The translations under genes and the position numbers were made by a program. Shown here piece by piece: positions 1 through 7,327 of a DNA stretch of 30,816 bases (position 1 is its first letter; each line of letters opens with the position of its first letter). Source of the stretch: an uncultured Collinsella sp. (GTDB lineage: Bacteria; Actinomycetota; Coriobacteriia; Coriobacteriales; Coriobacteriaceae); NCBI GenBank assembly GCA_958437935.1, contig CAUBPS010000022.1, forward strand, positions 1 through 30,816, written 5' to 3'. The notes beneath the pieces were generated by a model that saw only the letters and a program-made list of their open reading frames with translations, did no database searches and was not told the origin of the DNA.

Positions 1-66
1 ATTAATGGATGGAAACGGGTGTTCTATCGGGACACACATTTTGTCCTATAAGCCAAACACGGCTAA

Positions 67-112
67 AGCCCCGTAGGCGTGTTCTCCTTAGGGGAATCAT
101 GCTTACGGGGCT
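67..112 (-). terminator. Long hairpin downstream of the FAD oxidoreductase gene
   Basis: A 15-bp outer stem (67-81 with 98-112, two G-T wobbles) encloses a further 6-bp stem (82-87 with 91-96) with a 3-base loop and one bulged T at 97. It lies about 45 bases past the stop codon of the minus-strand gene ending at 159. Only a short T run follows the stem on the minus strand, so it may be a weak or bidirectional terminator rather than a classic one. Confidence 0.4.
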
Positions 113-158
113 CGATGCATGTTGAGAAGTTGTGATCAAACTCAAAGTGAGAATCGAT

Positions 159-1685
159 TTAGTCTGCTCGATAGTGCGAACCTAAGCTTTCAGTTCGCTT
201 GCGCATGGCTTTGACCATTTCCTGTGCTAGTCGAATCTGCGACTGTAGGCGGGCGAGGGCTGCGATCTCGCTGTCATCGGCATGCGGCTTGCTCAGCGCC
301 ATGGCCTTGTCTTGCAGGCTTTCAAGCTGTTGCAGGGCCTCGGATAGGCCTGTTTCGGTCCTGTTGATCATGCAATAGGTGCTCATCGTGTGCTTAAGGC
401 CGTGTGTCAGGCGTTCGGCATCTGTTGTGGAAATGCCGTAGCGGGGGAGGGCGATATCCGCCTTCAGGGCTGTCTCAGGCTCTTTCTGCGCTGCAAGGGC
501 TGCCGATGCGCCCGCGATGCGTCCGAACACGATGCCGTTGGCGCTTGACAAGCCACCAATGCGGTCGGCGCCGTGCATGCCGCCTGTCGCCTCGCCGCAA
601 GCGTAGAGGCCCTCAACGCCCGTGTGCGCGGTCTTATCGATCTTAATGCCGCCGTTAGCGGCGTGGGCATACATCGCAACGCGCATCTCGTCGGTCGGCG
701 CGATGCCGTGCTCGTCTTGCAGCCAGGTGGCAAAGGTCTGCACAAACTCTGGGACATCCTCGCGGGGGAAGTCGTAGTGGAGTGCCAGACCTTCGACACC
801 TGCCTGATCGATGACGAGATCGATAGAGCGGGAGGCCAAGCGTGACGTGAAGGGACCATATCCAGAGCGCTGCTCGAGCAGGTCGTCCAGCTTGTCGTCG
901 GCAATATCTACCGGCTGGTCTACGTGCACGTAGCGCCAGGTTTTCTCATTGAAGACCAAGTTACGCCTGGGCTCGATGAAGCCGGGCATCATCTGCATGA
1001 ACTCTATATTAGTAAGTGTTGCGCCGTGCGCCAGCGCGATGGCCTGCGAGGAACTGAGCACATCAGCCGACGTAAGGCTGCGCTCGAACAGGCCGCCTGT
1101 GCCACCGGCTGCGATGACCGTGGCCTTGGCAGCAAAGGGCACGATTCGATTTTCGGTAAGGTCGTAGAGTACGGTTCCGGTTATTCTGCCGTTCGTGTCC
1201 TCAACAAGGTCGATAAGCTCATGGCGGGGGAGCAGGCGAATGCGGAGCGACTCGATCCAGGTCGTCAGAGCGTCCTCAAGGGGCTTGCGGGTGAGGCCGC
1301 GCCACATGCGCGTCTTGTGGTCAAAGCAGGGGATAAATTGCTTTTGTTGAGCACTCTTGGCGCTTTGCGGACGCTGGAGCTCAACGCCCAGGTCTTGCTC
1401 GAGCCAGTCAATCGCTTGGGGAATGCCGTGGACGAACGTTTGGACGAGTTCGGGGTCGGCAACGCCGCCGCCGACGGCCAGGATGGTGTCGATGAGGTCC
1501 TGCTCGTCGTCTTCGTCGACGGGACCGATGAGGCCGAGGCCCCAGGTACCCGGGAAGAAGCTCGATCCACTCATAGTCTTGCCGGCGCTTGCCACAGTGA
1601 CGGTTGCACCCGTGCGTGCCGCTTCGATGGCGGCGCAAAGGCCCGCAATGCCAGATCCAATTACCAGTACATCAGTCGATTCCAT
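159..1685 (-). CDS. FAD-dependent oxidoreductase, fumarate reductase/L-aspartate oxidase superfamily
   Basis: A 508-residue flavoprotein. The N-terminus has a Rossmann dinucleotide-binding motif (GSGIAG, residues 10-15). The late FAD-contact segment (GLYACGEATGG at about 359, then GADRIGGLSSANG) is typical of the SdhA/FrdA/NadB superfamily, and a helical C-terminal domain follows. The start is the ATG at 1685, preceded by AGAAAGGAGT; the open frame extends 19 codons further upstream without a better site. Two oddities are visible. No histidine occurs in the SGSSFFPGTWG segment where SdhA/FrdA carry covalently attached FAD, so FAD is probably non-covalent. The usual H-P-T motif after E-F-x-Q reads M-M-P (232-234), although the later active-site-type His (H341 in HAANGG) is kept. 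The substrate is therefore uncertain; neither NadB nor fumarate reductase should be assigned. No quinone or Fe-S partner subunit is adjacent. It is probably a soluble cytoplasmic enzyme. Confidence 0.85.
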   Translation of the reverse strand: MESTDVLVIGSGIAGLCAAIEAARTGATVTVASAGKTMSGSSFFPGTWGLGLIGPVDEDDEQDLIDTILAVGGGVADPELVQTFVHGIPQAIDWLEQDLGVELQRPQSAKSAQQKQFIPCFDHKTRMWRGLTRKPLEDALTTWIESLRIRLLPRHELIDLVEDTNGRITGTVLYDLTENRIVPFAAKATVIAAGGTGGLFERSLTSADVLSSSQAIALAHGATLTNIEFMQMMPGFIEPRRNLVFNEKTWRYVHVDQPVDIADDKLDDLLEQRSGYGPFTSRLASRSIDLVIDQAGVEGLALHYDFPREDVPEFVQTFATWLQDEHGIAPTDEMRVAMYAHAANGGIKIDKTAHTGVEGLYACGEATGGMHGADRIGGLSSANGIVFGRIAGASAALAAQKEPETALKADIALPRYGISTTDAERLTHGLKHTMSTYCMINRTETGLSEALQQLESLQDKAMALSKPHADDSEIAALARLQSQIRLAQEMVKAMRKRTESLGSHYRAD

Positions 1686-1870
1686 CGGACTCCTTTCTCG
1701 TCCGGCGCATTGTCGCACGGGTGATCGGCAATGGGGCCGCAAAGACCCGGCAAATCGGTAAAGGGCAAATATGGCAGGTGGGCGTCATGGACGCTCTGAC
1801 GCTCCATCTCATCACATCTTGTATTTCGCCCCAATTGATATATCGGCATTAGCTACCCTGCGACAGCGCA

Positions 1871-1906
1871 AACAAAAAGAGCCGCTACCCGGGTGGGTAG
1901 CGGCTC
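1871..1906 (-). terminator. Rho-independent terminator of the IscU-like/GGGtGRT unit
   Basis: A perfect 12-bp GC-rich stem (1879-1890 with 1895-1906) with a 4-base loop is followed on the minus strand by TTTTTGTTT. It lies 36 bases after the stop of the GGGtGRT gene and separates that unit from the flavoprotein gene. Confidence 0.9.
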
Positions 1907-1941
1907 CAAAGCTCAACTATATGAGCATCGCGCGGGTGCGA

Positions 1942-2946
1942 TTAGGCCTTGAGGGCCTCCTCGACGGCGACAGCGCAGGCGACGGTGGCACCGACCATGG
2001 GGTTGTTGCCCATGCCGATGAGACCCATCATGTCGACGTGCGCAGGCACGGAGGAAGAACCGGCGAACTGGGCGTCGGAGTGCATACGGCCCATGGTGTC
2101 GGTCATGCCGTAAGAGGCAGGGCCGGCGCCCATGTTGTCCGGGTGCAGGGTACGGCCAGTGCCGCCACCAGAAGCGACGGAGAAGTACTTCTTGCCAGCC
2201 TCGAGGCGCTCCTTCTTGTAGGTGCCAGCGACGGGGTGCTGGAAGCGCGTGGGGTTGGTGGAGTTACCGGTAATCGAGATGTCGACGTTCTCGTGCCACA
2301 TGATGGCAACGCCCTCGCGGACGTCGTCGGCGCCGTAGCAGTTGACGGCGGCACGGGGACCATCGGAGTAGGGGATGGTCTCGACGACCTTGAGCTCGCC
2401 CGTGAAGTAGTCGAACTGGGTCTTCACGTAGGTGAAGCCGTTGATGCGGGCGATGATCTGAGCGGCGTCCTTGCCCAGACCGTTGAGAATAACGCGCAGC
2501 GGCTTCTTGCGAGCCTTGTTGGCGTTCAGAGCCAGGCCGATAGCACCCTCAGCGGCAGCGAAGGACTCGTGACCGGCCAGGAAGGCGAAGCACTCGGTGT
2601 CGTCGGAGAGCAGCATAGCGCCCAGGTTGCCGTGGCCCAGACCGACCTTGCGGTCCTCGGCGACGGAGCCGGGAACGGTGAAGGCCTGGATGCCCTCGCC
2701 GATGATGGCGGCAGCCTCAGAAGCAGACTTGGCGCCACGCTTGACAGCGAGAGCGCAACCGAGGGTGTAGGCCCACTCGGCGTTCTGGAAGGCGATGGAC
2801 TGGGTGTTGTTGACGATCTCACGCGGGTTGAAGCCCTTGTCGGTGCAGATCTGCAGAGCTTCCTCGAGGGAGGCGATGCCGTTGTCGGCGAGGCACTTGT
2901 TGATCTTGTCAGCGCGGCGCTCGTAACCTTCGAACGTAACAGTCAT
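1942..2946 (-). CDS. GGGtGRT family protein
   Basis: A 334-residue protein carrying the family signature GGGTGRT at residues 260-266, followed by a Gly/Met-rich C-terminus (MGLIGMGNNPMVGA). The family takes its name from this motif and is found mainly in anaerobes, usually beside an IscU/NifU-like scaffold gene, as here. No biochemical role is established that I can name. Translation starts at the ATG at 2946, with GGGAGG eight bases upstream. The gene lies 18 bases downstream of the IscU-like gene, which supports one transcript, and is followed by its own terminator. Cysteines at 18, 34, 64, 203 and 324 could be ligands, but no standard Fe-S motif is evident. No signal peptide or membrane segment is visible, so it is probably cytoplasmic. 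Confidence 0.93.
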   Translation of the reverse strand: MTVTFEGYERRADKINKCLADNGIASLEEALQICTDKGFNPREIVNNTQSIAFQNAEWAYTLGCALAVKRGAKSASEAAAIIGEGIQAFTVPGSVAEDRKVGLGHGNLGAMLLSDDTECFAFLAGHESFAAAEGAIGLALNANKARKKPLRVILNGLGKDAAQIIARINGFTYVKTQFDYFTGELKVVETIPYSDGPRAAVNCYGADDVREGVAIMWHENVDISITGNSTNPTRFQHPVAGTYKKERLEAGKKYFSVASGGGTGRTLHPDNMGAGPASYGMTDTMGRMHSDAQFAGSSSVPAHVDMMGLIGMGNNPMVGATVACAVAVEEALKA

Positions 2947-2964
2947 AGTTATTTCCCTCCCTTT

Positions 2965-3699
2965 CTACTCGTGAACCGGGAACACGCTGGCGACGGAGTG
3001 AGTCTCCTCGTCGGTGCGCGGGTCGATGTACTTGGCAGCGTTCTCCCACTGACCATAGTGGCCCATAGCGCCAGCGATGGCCTCCTCGGGGGTCTTGCCG
3101 GCCTTGACGGCGTCGGTGAACTTGCCGAGGTTCAGGAACTCGAACGCGATGATCTCGTTCTTGTCGTTGAGAGCCATGCGGGTGACGTAGCCCTGAGCGA
3201 GCTCGAGGTAACGAGCGCCCTTGGCCTTGGTGCCGAACATGGTGCCGACCTGAGAGCGAAGGCCCTTGCCGAGGTCGTCGAGGGAGGCGCCCACGGGCAG
3301 GCCGCCCTCGGAGAACGCGGTCTGGCTGCGGCCGTAAACGATCTGCAGGAAGATCTCGCGCATAGCAACGTTGATGGCGTCGCAGACGAGGTCGGTGTTG
3401 AGGGCCTCGAGGATGGTCTTACCGGGAAGGATCTCGGAAGCCATGGCGGCAGAGTGGGTCATGCCCGAGCAGCCGATGGTCTCAACGAGGGCCTCCTCGA
3501 TGATGCCGTCCTTGACGTTCAGCGTGAGCTTGCAGGCGCCCTGCTGAGGTGCGCACCAACCCACACCGTGCGTAAGACCGGAGATGTCGGAAATCTCCTT
3601 AGCCTGGACCCACTTGCCCTCCTCGGGGATGGGTGCGGGGCCGTGGTATGCACCCTTGGCAACGGGGCACATGTTCTCCACTTCCTGTGAGTACTGCAT
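2965..3699 (-). CDS. IscU/NifU-like iron-sulfur scaffold protein, partner of GGGtGRT
   Basis: A 244-residue protein with an IscU-like fold signature: C49 (GVGWCAPQQGAC), C77 in IGCSGMTHSAAMASEIL (compare GCxxSxASxS in IscU/SufU) and C106. It is longer than a plain IscU or SufU (about 130-150 residues), with extra N-terminal sequence (MCPVAKG) and about 90 extra C-terminal residues. The ATG at 3699 follows GAGAGGAGAGG; the frame is open for 28 more codons upstream but has no ribosome site there. It is the first gene of a two-gene unit with the GGGtGRT gene. Because a separate SufU is encoded at 5587-6009, this protein probably has a distinct, dedicated Fe-S role rather than being the housekeeping scaffold. 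That role is inferred. Confidence 0.85.
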   Translation of the reverse strand: MQYSQEVENMCPVAKGAYHGPAPIPEEGKWVQAKEISDISGLTHGVGWCAPQQGACKLTLNVKDGIIEEALVETIGCSGMTHSAAMASEILPGKTILEALNTDLVCDAINVAMREIFLQIVYGRSQTAFSEGGLPVGASLDDLGKGLRSQVGTMFGTKAKGARYLELAQGYVTRMALNDKNEIIAFEFLNLGKFTDAVKAGKTPEEAIAGAMGHYGQWENAAKYIDPRTDEETHSVASVFPVHE

Positions 3700-4102
3700 G
3701 CCTCTCCTCTCTATCGTGTTGGCGTCCCGTCTGGGGGCCGTGGCTGGCGATTGCCGGGCGACCCTTCGAAAGGGACATGACATGCAGCCCCTATAATACC
3801 GCGAAATGCACGGAATATTCGGCGAACGGCTCAGTTTTCGTAGCGAGAAGTCCGGAAGTTTTAATTGAAACGGTTTAACTCTATGTTCTGTGGTCGCGAA
3901 CTTCCGTAGAGGGGGTCCGTCTTTGGCAAGCTTTTGGGCAGCTCTTGTAAGCGTTGCGGGGGTTGACCTGTTGCAACGGTGCCGTTCGCCGCCTGTTTAC
4001 TGCCTTTGGCCGCGCGAGCGAATTGTTTTGCGTGAATGTTTTGATGGCACGCTTCAATCGTGCTGTATTGGATGGCAAGCAGATCCCGGCGAAGGGAGCG
4101 CC
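3700..4102. other. Intergenic region between divergent genes
   Basis: About 400 bases with no supported gene. It holds the 5' leader of the IscU-like gene, a TATAAT/TATTAT box at 3792-3798 and the leader of the transposase-like gene. The frame is open from 3890 into the transposase-like gene, but no ribosome site precedes any earlier start. Immediately upstream of that gene a weak TTGATG (4041-4046) and TGTATT (4064-4069) are separated by 17 bases, and this spacer is itself an inverted repeat (GCACG, 7 bases, CGTGC). Confidence 0.5.
3792..3798. promoter_or_regulatory. -10-like box upstream of the IscU-like gene
   Basis: The plus strand reads TATAAT (3792-3797) and the minus strand TATTAT (3798-3793), about 95 bases upstream of the IscU-like start. 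No good -35 box is seen at standard spacing on either strand, so use and direction are uncertain. Confidence 0.3.
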
Positions 4103-4915
4103 ATGCAGCGCGTTTGGAGAACGGTTACCGGCTTTTACCATGTCTGTGCCCGCGGTACGGGCAAGCAGCTCATCTTTGAGGGCGATGAAGACCGGTGGGA
4201 GTTCTTGGAGCTGATGCGTGAGTGCTGCCGCAAGGCGGGCGTGACGGTTATCGCCTGGTGCCTTATGGGCAATCACGTGCGTCTGGTGCTTGCAGATTAC
4301 GAGGACGCGATGAGCGCGGCGATGCACCGGCTGCTTTTGACGTACGCGCGGCGGTTCAATAAACGCACGGGGCGCACAGGGCATCTGTTCCAGAACCGTT
4401 TTGACCGGCGCTCGCTCGATACCGACTGGCAGGTGATGGAGGCTATTCGCTCCGTTCACGCCGATCCGCAGGAGGCGGGCATGAGCCTAATCGAGCGTTA
4501 CCCCTGGAGCAGCTTTGCGGAGCATCTGCGCGCTTACGACAGTGATGCGGCAGATGCCACGAGGGGATTTTCCGATCCTTCTTGCGTGCTTGAGCTTTTT
4601 GGTTCTGCCGAGGCCTTTGCTGCCTATTCGCTTTCGACGCCCGACAGCGGCGAACCGGCGCTGCGCGATATGAAAGAGACGGAGTGGGAACGCCACGCCT
4701 TTGCCAACAAGTTGGCGAAGGAGCTAGGGGTTCCGCTCAACGGGGTTAAAACTGTACCGCCGGCGCAGCGCGATACCGTTATTGTTGGATTGAACAATGC
4801 CGGCTTTACAGTGCGTCAGATTGAGCGGTATACCGGGATTGGCAAAAGTACCGTCTCTCGTATCGTGCGCGCCCGCGCGCGAACGGCGATGCGGGCTGGC
4901 GGAAACGTGATGTAG
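4103..4915 (+). CDS. Transposase-like Y1 (REP-associated type) protein, catalytically degenerate
   Basis: A 270-residue protein. The N-terminal half follows the Y1_Tnp/REP-associated tyrosine transposase pattern: FYHVCARGTGKQLIF, then AWCLMGNHVR, GHLFQNRF and YPWSSF. The C-terminal 75 residues hold a predicted helix-turn-helix (GFTVRQIERYTGIGKSTVSR). Key catalytic positions are changed: the His-x-His pair of HUH enzymes reads H58-V-R60, and the segment normally containing the catalytic Tyr (Y-I-H-x-N-P) reads R-S-V-H-A-D-P with Ser117 at the Tyr position. The ATG at 4103 follows AAGGGAG. There are no flanking terminal repeats or partner genes, so this is a stand-alone gene. DNA binding without strand cleavage is inferred; it may be a domesticated regulator or a dying transposase. 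Confidence 0.85.
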   Translation: MQRVWRTVTGFYHVCARGTGKQLIFEGDEDRWEFLELMRECCRKAGVTVIAWCLMGNHVRLVLADYEDAMSAAMHRLLLTYARRFNKRTGRTGHLFQNRFDRRSLDTDWQVMEAIRSVHADPQEAGMSLIERYPWSSFAEHLRAYDSDAADATRGFSDPSCVLELFGSAEAFAAYSLSTPDSGEPALRDMKETEWERHAFANKLAKELGVPLNGVKTVPPAQRDTVIVGLNNAGFTVRQIERYTGIGKSTVSRIVRARARTAMRAGGNVM

Positions 4916-5302
4916 GGTCGCCTGTTCACCGCAGCTGGGGTCGTCCATACGCCGCAACCAGCGTTCAAAAGCTTGGTACGGTAACTGCACTTCTTAATAT
5001 GCATAGAACAATCGTCATCTTGCATAAAATAACAGCTCAGTCCGGGTTTGCCCGTGCCTACCCCCGTCTGCGCCGTGCAAAAAACGGAGTTTTCAGCATC
5101 GTGGTGCTGTCGGCACTGCCACAATCTTGCAACACACGGGCCCCTAAGCTATTGATCCCTGCCGTTGCACCCCCGGAGTATGTGCCTGCGTCCCGTCAGA
5201 CCGCGATGTCTGGTCTAAAACACAATATTTATGCGCCTGGAGACGTTGATTAACGCTTCCGATGCGTATGCACACAGCTTGGCGTGCTGAATACTCGCAA
5301 AA

Positions 5303-5463
5303 ATGCACGCAGCATCCTATGGGACCCTTCTGCGGCAGGCGCGAAGCGAGTCGGAGCTCAGCAGAACGGGGCTTGGCGCATTGCTTGGCGGGTCCGGGGC
5401 CCTGCCGCAGGCCTTTGGTGCTGTGGAAAACGCCCGTGTTCGCGTCTGCTGTGTGGTAAATGA
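5303..5463 (+). pseudogene. Possible remnant of an XRE-type helix-turn-helix gene
   Basis: In one plus-strand frame the translation reads YGTLLRQARSESELSRTGLG and then ALLGGSG, ending in ENARVRV. This loosely resembles the XRE pattern LRxARxxxGLSxxxLAxxLGxS...ExGR. The spacing between the G-x-S and E-N segments is about three residues too long. There is no ribosome site, and the frame continues through the hairpins into antisense sufU. If real it is a decayed fragment; it may be chance. Confidence 0.17.
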
Positions 5464-5469
5464 CAGACG

Positions 5470-5506
5470 GAGCGCCGGACGCGCGGACTTCGTGCGTCCG
5501 GCGCTC
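5470..5506. repeat. 16-bp inverted repeat (hairpin) beside the suf terminator
   Basis: Perfect 13-bp arms (5470-5482 and 5494-5506) are extended by three inner pairs, one a G-T wobble, around the 5-base loop GACTT. There is no T-run on either side, so it is not a standard terminator. It lies 13 bases from the suf terminator, giving two tandem hairpins. It could be a REP-like element or an RNA-stabilising or backup termination structure. Confidence 0.6.
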
Positions 5507-5510
5507 ATTA

Positions 5511-5542
5511 GGAAAAACAGAGCCGCCCGTATCGGGCGGCTC
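5511..5542 (-). terminator. Rho-independent terminator of the suf operon
   Basis: A perfect 10-bp stem (5520-5529 with 5533-5542) with a 3-base loop is followed on the minus strand by TGTTTTT. It lies about 45 bases after the sufU stop. Confidence 0.9.
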
Positions 5543-5586
5543 GGCAATCAAAAACCTTGGATTCGGGGCATACGCTACTGGTTAGT

Positions 5587-6009
5587 TTACCCCTCGAGCA
5601 TGCCGTCGAGGGTGCGCCAGGCGAGCTCGGCGCATTTGACGCGGGCGGGCATGTGCGAGATGTCCTGGAGCTGGGCAGCCTCGTCCAGGTCTTCCAGGTC
5701 TTCCTCGGAGAGCTGTTCGCCGCGGATCATGGCGAGGAAGAGCCCCGCCAGGCGGCGCGCCTCCTCGACCGTCTCGCCGGTGATGAGGTCGGCCATGATG
5801 TCGGCGCTGGCCTGGCTGATGGCGCAGCCATGACCGGTAAAGGAGGCCTCCTCGATCACGCCGTTCTCGACGCGCAGCTGCAAGGTGAGTTCGTCACCGC
5901 AGCTGGGGTTGATGCCGTCGTGCTCGTGCGTGGGAGCGTCCATCTCGTACTTATAGTCGGGGTGCGAGTTGTGCTCCATAAATGTGGTGGAGGTGTACAG
6001 ATTACCCAT
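5587..6009 (-). CDS. sufU: SufU, Fe-S scaffold / sulfur-transfer partner of SufS
   Basis: A 140-residue protein with the SufU ligand set: C37 and D39 in NPSCGDE, C62 in GHGCAISQAS, and C126 in RVKCAELAW. In characterised SufU proteins these bind zinc and accept persulfide from the SufS cysteine. The stretch between C62 and C126 carries the insertion that separates SufU from IscU. The chosen start is the ATG at 6009, which overlaps the last eight bases of sufS and has GGAG upstream, so translation is probably coupled to sufS. An internal Met at residue 11 is a less likely start. It is the last gene of the suf operon and is followed by a terminator. Confidence 0.94.
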   Translation of the reverse strand: MGNLYTSTTFMEHNSHPDYKYEMDAPTHEHDGINPSCGDELTLQLRVENGVIEEASFTGHGCAISQASADIMADLITGETVEEARRLAGLFLAMIRGEQLSEEDLEDLDEAAQLQDISHMPARVKCAELAWRTLDGMLEG

Positions 6010-7327
6010 TGAACGTGCTCCAAACGTGATGCAGACCGGCGATGAACTTGTCAATGTCGGCCTTGTCGTTGTAGAAGGCCACGCTGGCGCGGCAGCAGGC
6101 AAGGTTCTCGACGCCCAGCCAGGTGAGCAGCGGCTGTGCGCAGTGGTGACCGGCGCGGATGCAGACGCCGTCCATGTCCATGATGCTCGCGACATCGTGC
6201 GGGTGGATACCCTTGACGTTAAAGCTCACGACACCATGGTGGTTGTCCCAATAGATGGAGCCGATAATCTGGACAAAGTCGAGCTGCATGAGTTCGCCCA
6301 TCAGGTAGTGGACGAGTGCCTGCTCGCGTGCCTGGATGTTTTCGTAGCCCACGGTGTTAACCAGGTAGTCAAGCGCCGCGCCCGTGGCGAAGATGCCGGC
6401 GGCGTCCTGCGTGCCGGCCTCGAACTTCTCGGGGACGGGCGCCCAGACGGCGTCCTGCTCGGTGACCGAGTCGATCATCTCGCCGCCGGTAAGCATGGGC
6501 GGCATGGCGTTGAGCAGGTCCATCTTGCCCCACAGCACGCCGATGCCCATGGGGCCCATGGCCTTGTGCGCGCTAAAGGCAAAGAAATCGGCTCCAAGGT
6601 CGGCCACATCGACCGGCATGTGCGGCAGCGACTGCGCGCCGTCGACGACCAGATAGCCGCCGTACTTGTGCACGAGCTTGCCGAGGTTCTTGACCGGGTT
6701 CTCAACGCCCAGGACGTTAGAGACCTGACCCACGGCCAAGATCTTGGTCTTGGGGCCCACCTTGGCAAGAACTTCCTCGGTGGTGAGCTGGCCGGTCTTG
6801 GTGGGGTAGAGGTAGACGAGCTTGGCGCCGGTCTCACGGCAGACCTGCTGCCACGGAATCAGGTTGGAGTGGTGCTCCATGATGGTGATGACGACCTCGT
6901 CGCCCGGTTCGAGGACCGTGGGCGCAAAGCTCTTGGCGACCAGGTTGAGCGACTCGCTCGTGTTGCGGGTGAAGACGACCTCGTTGGCCTGGGGGGCGCC
7001 GATGACGTCGGCGATCTGCTGACGCACCTTTGCGATGGCCTCGGTGGCCTCGACGGACAGCGAGTACAGGCCGCGCAGGGGGTTGGCGTTCATGCGCTGG
7101 TAGAAGTCACGCTCTGCGTCGAGCACGCAGGCGGGGCGCTGCGCGGTGGCCGCGCTATCGAGGAAGGCGATCTCGGGGTGCTGCTGGAACAGCGGGAACT
7201 GCGCCTTGTAGGGATTGGTCTCGATGTCGACGGTAGGCCAGCCGCGCGAGGCCTCGTCGCTGGCGTCGAGTTCCATGGGCTCGGGGGCAGTACAGGTATC
7301 GCATTTAACGTGCTCGGTGTCGATCAT
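6002..7327 (-). CDS. sufS: SufS cysteine desulfurase with an N-terminal extension
   Basis: A 441-residue class V, PLP-dependent group II cysteine desulfurase that removes sulfur from cysteine to make persulfide for cluster assembly. The PLP lysine is K255 in FSAHKAMGP and the catalytic cysteine is C396 in RAGHHCAQP. H152 and H153 (EHHSN) and D229 (VVDGAQS) are typical of the cofactor site. It is longer than the usual 405-415 residues because about 40 residues precede the normal start of the fold; this extension contains C9-D-T-C12, which could bind a metal or carry sulfur. The start ATG at 7327 overlaps the sufD stop (ATGA) and follows GAGGAGGAGC, suggesting translational coupling. Confidence 0.96.
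   Translation of the reverse strand: MIDTEHVKCDTCTAPEPMELDASDEASRGWPTVDIETNPYKAQFPLFQQHPEIAFLDSAATAQRPACVLDAERDFYQRMNANPLRGLYSLSVEATEAIAKVRQQIADVIGAPQANEVVFTRNTSESLNLVAKSFAPTVLEPGDEVVITIMEHHSNLIPWQQVCRETGAKLVYLYPTKTGQLTTEEVLAKVGPKTKILAVGQVSNVLGVENPVKNLGKLVHKYGGYLVVDGAQSLPHMPVDVADLGADFFAFSAHKAMGPMGIGVLWGKMDLLNAMPPMLTGGEMIDSVTEQDAVWAPVPEKFEAGTQDAAGIFATGAALDYLVNTVGYENIQAREQALVHYLMGELMQLDFVQIIGSIYWDNHHGVVSFNVKGIHPHDVASIMDMDGVCIRAGHHCAQPLLTWLGVENLACCRASVAFYNDKADIDKFIAGLHHVWSTFNG

Larger units (their letters stand above)
4916..5586. other. Gene-poor stretch between the transposase-like gene and the suf operon
   Basis: About 670 bases in which I see no convincing complete gene. Open frames here lack ribosome sites and plausible protein sequence. 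It contains a possible helix-turn-helix gene remnant (5303-5463), a strong 16-bp hairpin (5470-5506) and the suf terminator (5511-5542). It could also hold an unrecognised RNA. Confidence 0.5.

Noticed and set aside
1771..3690. Long plus-strand open frame (639 codons) over the GGGtGRT and IscU-like genes
   Set aside because: Antisense shadow with repetitive Val/Gly/Leu/Ala-rich translation; the minus-strand frames carry recognised motifs and ribosome sites.
4926..4941. 16-base identity with 5894-5909 inside sufU (TCACCGCAGCTGGGGT)
   Set aside because: Too short, with no flanking similarity; could be chance in a window of this size, so not taken as a duplication or attachment site.
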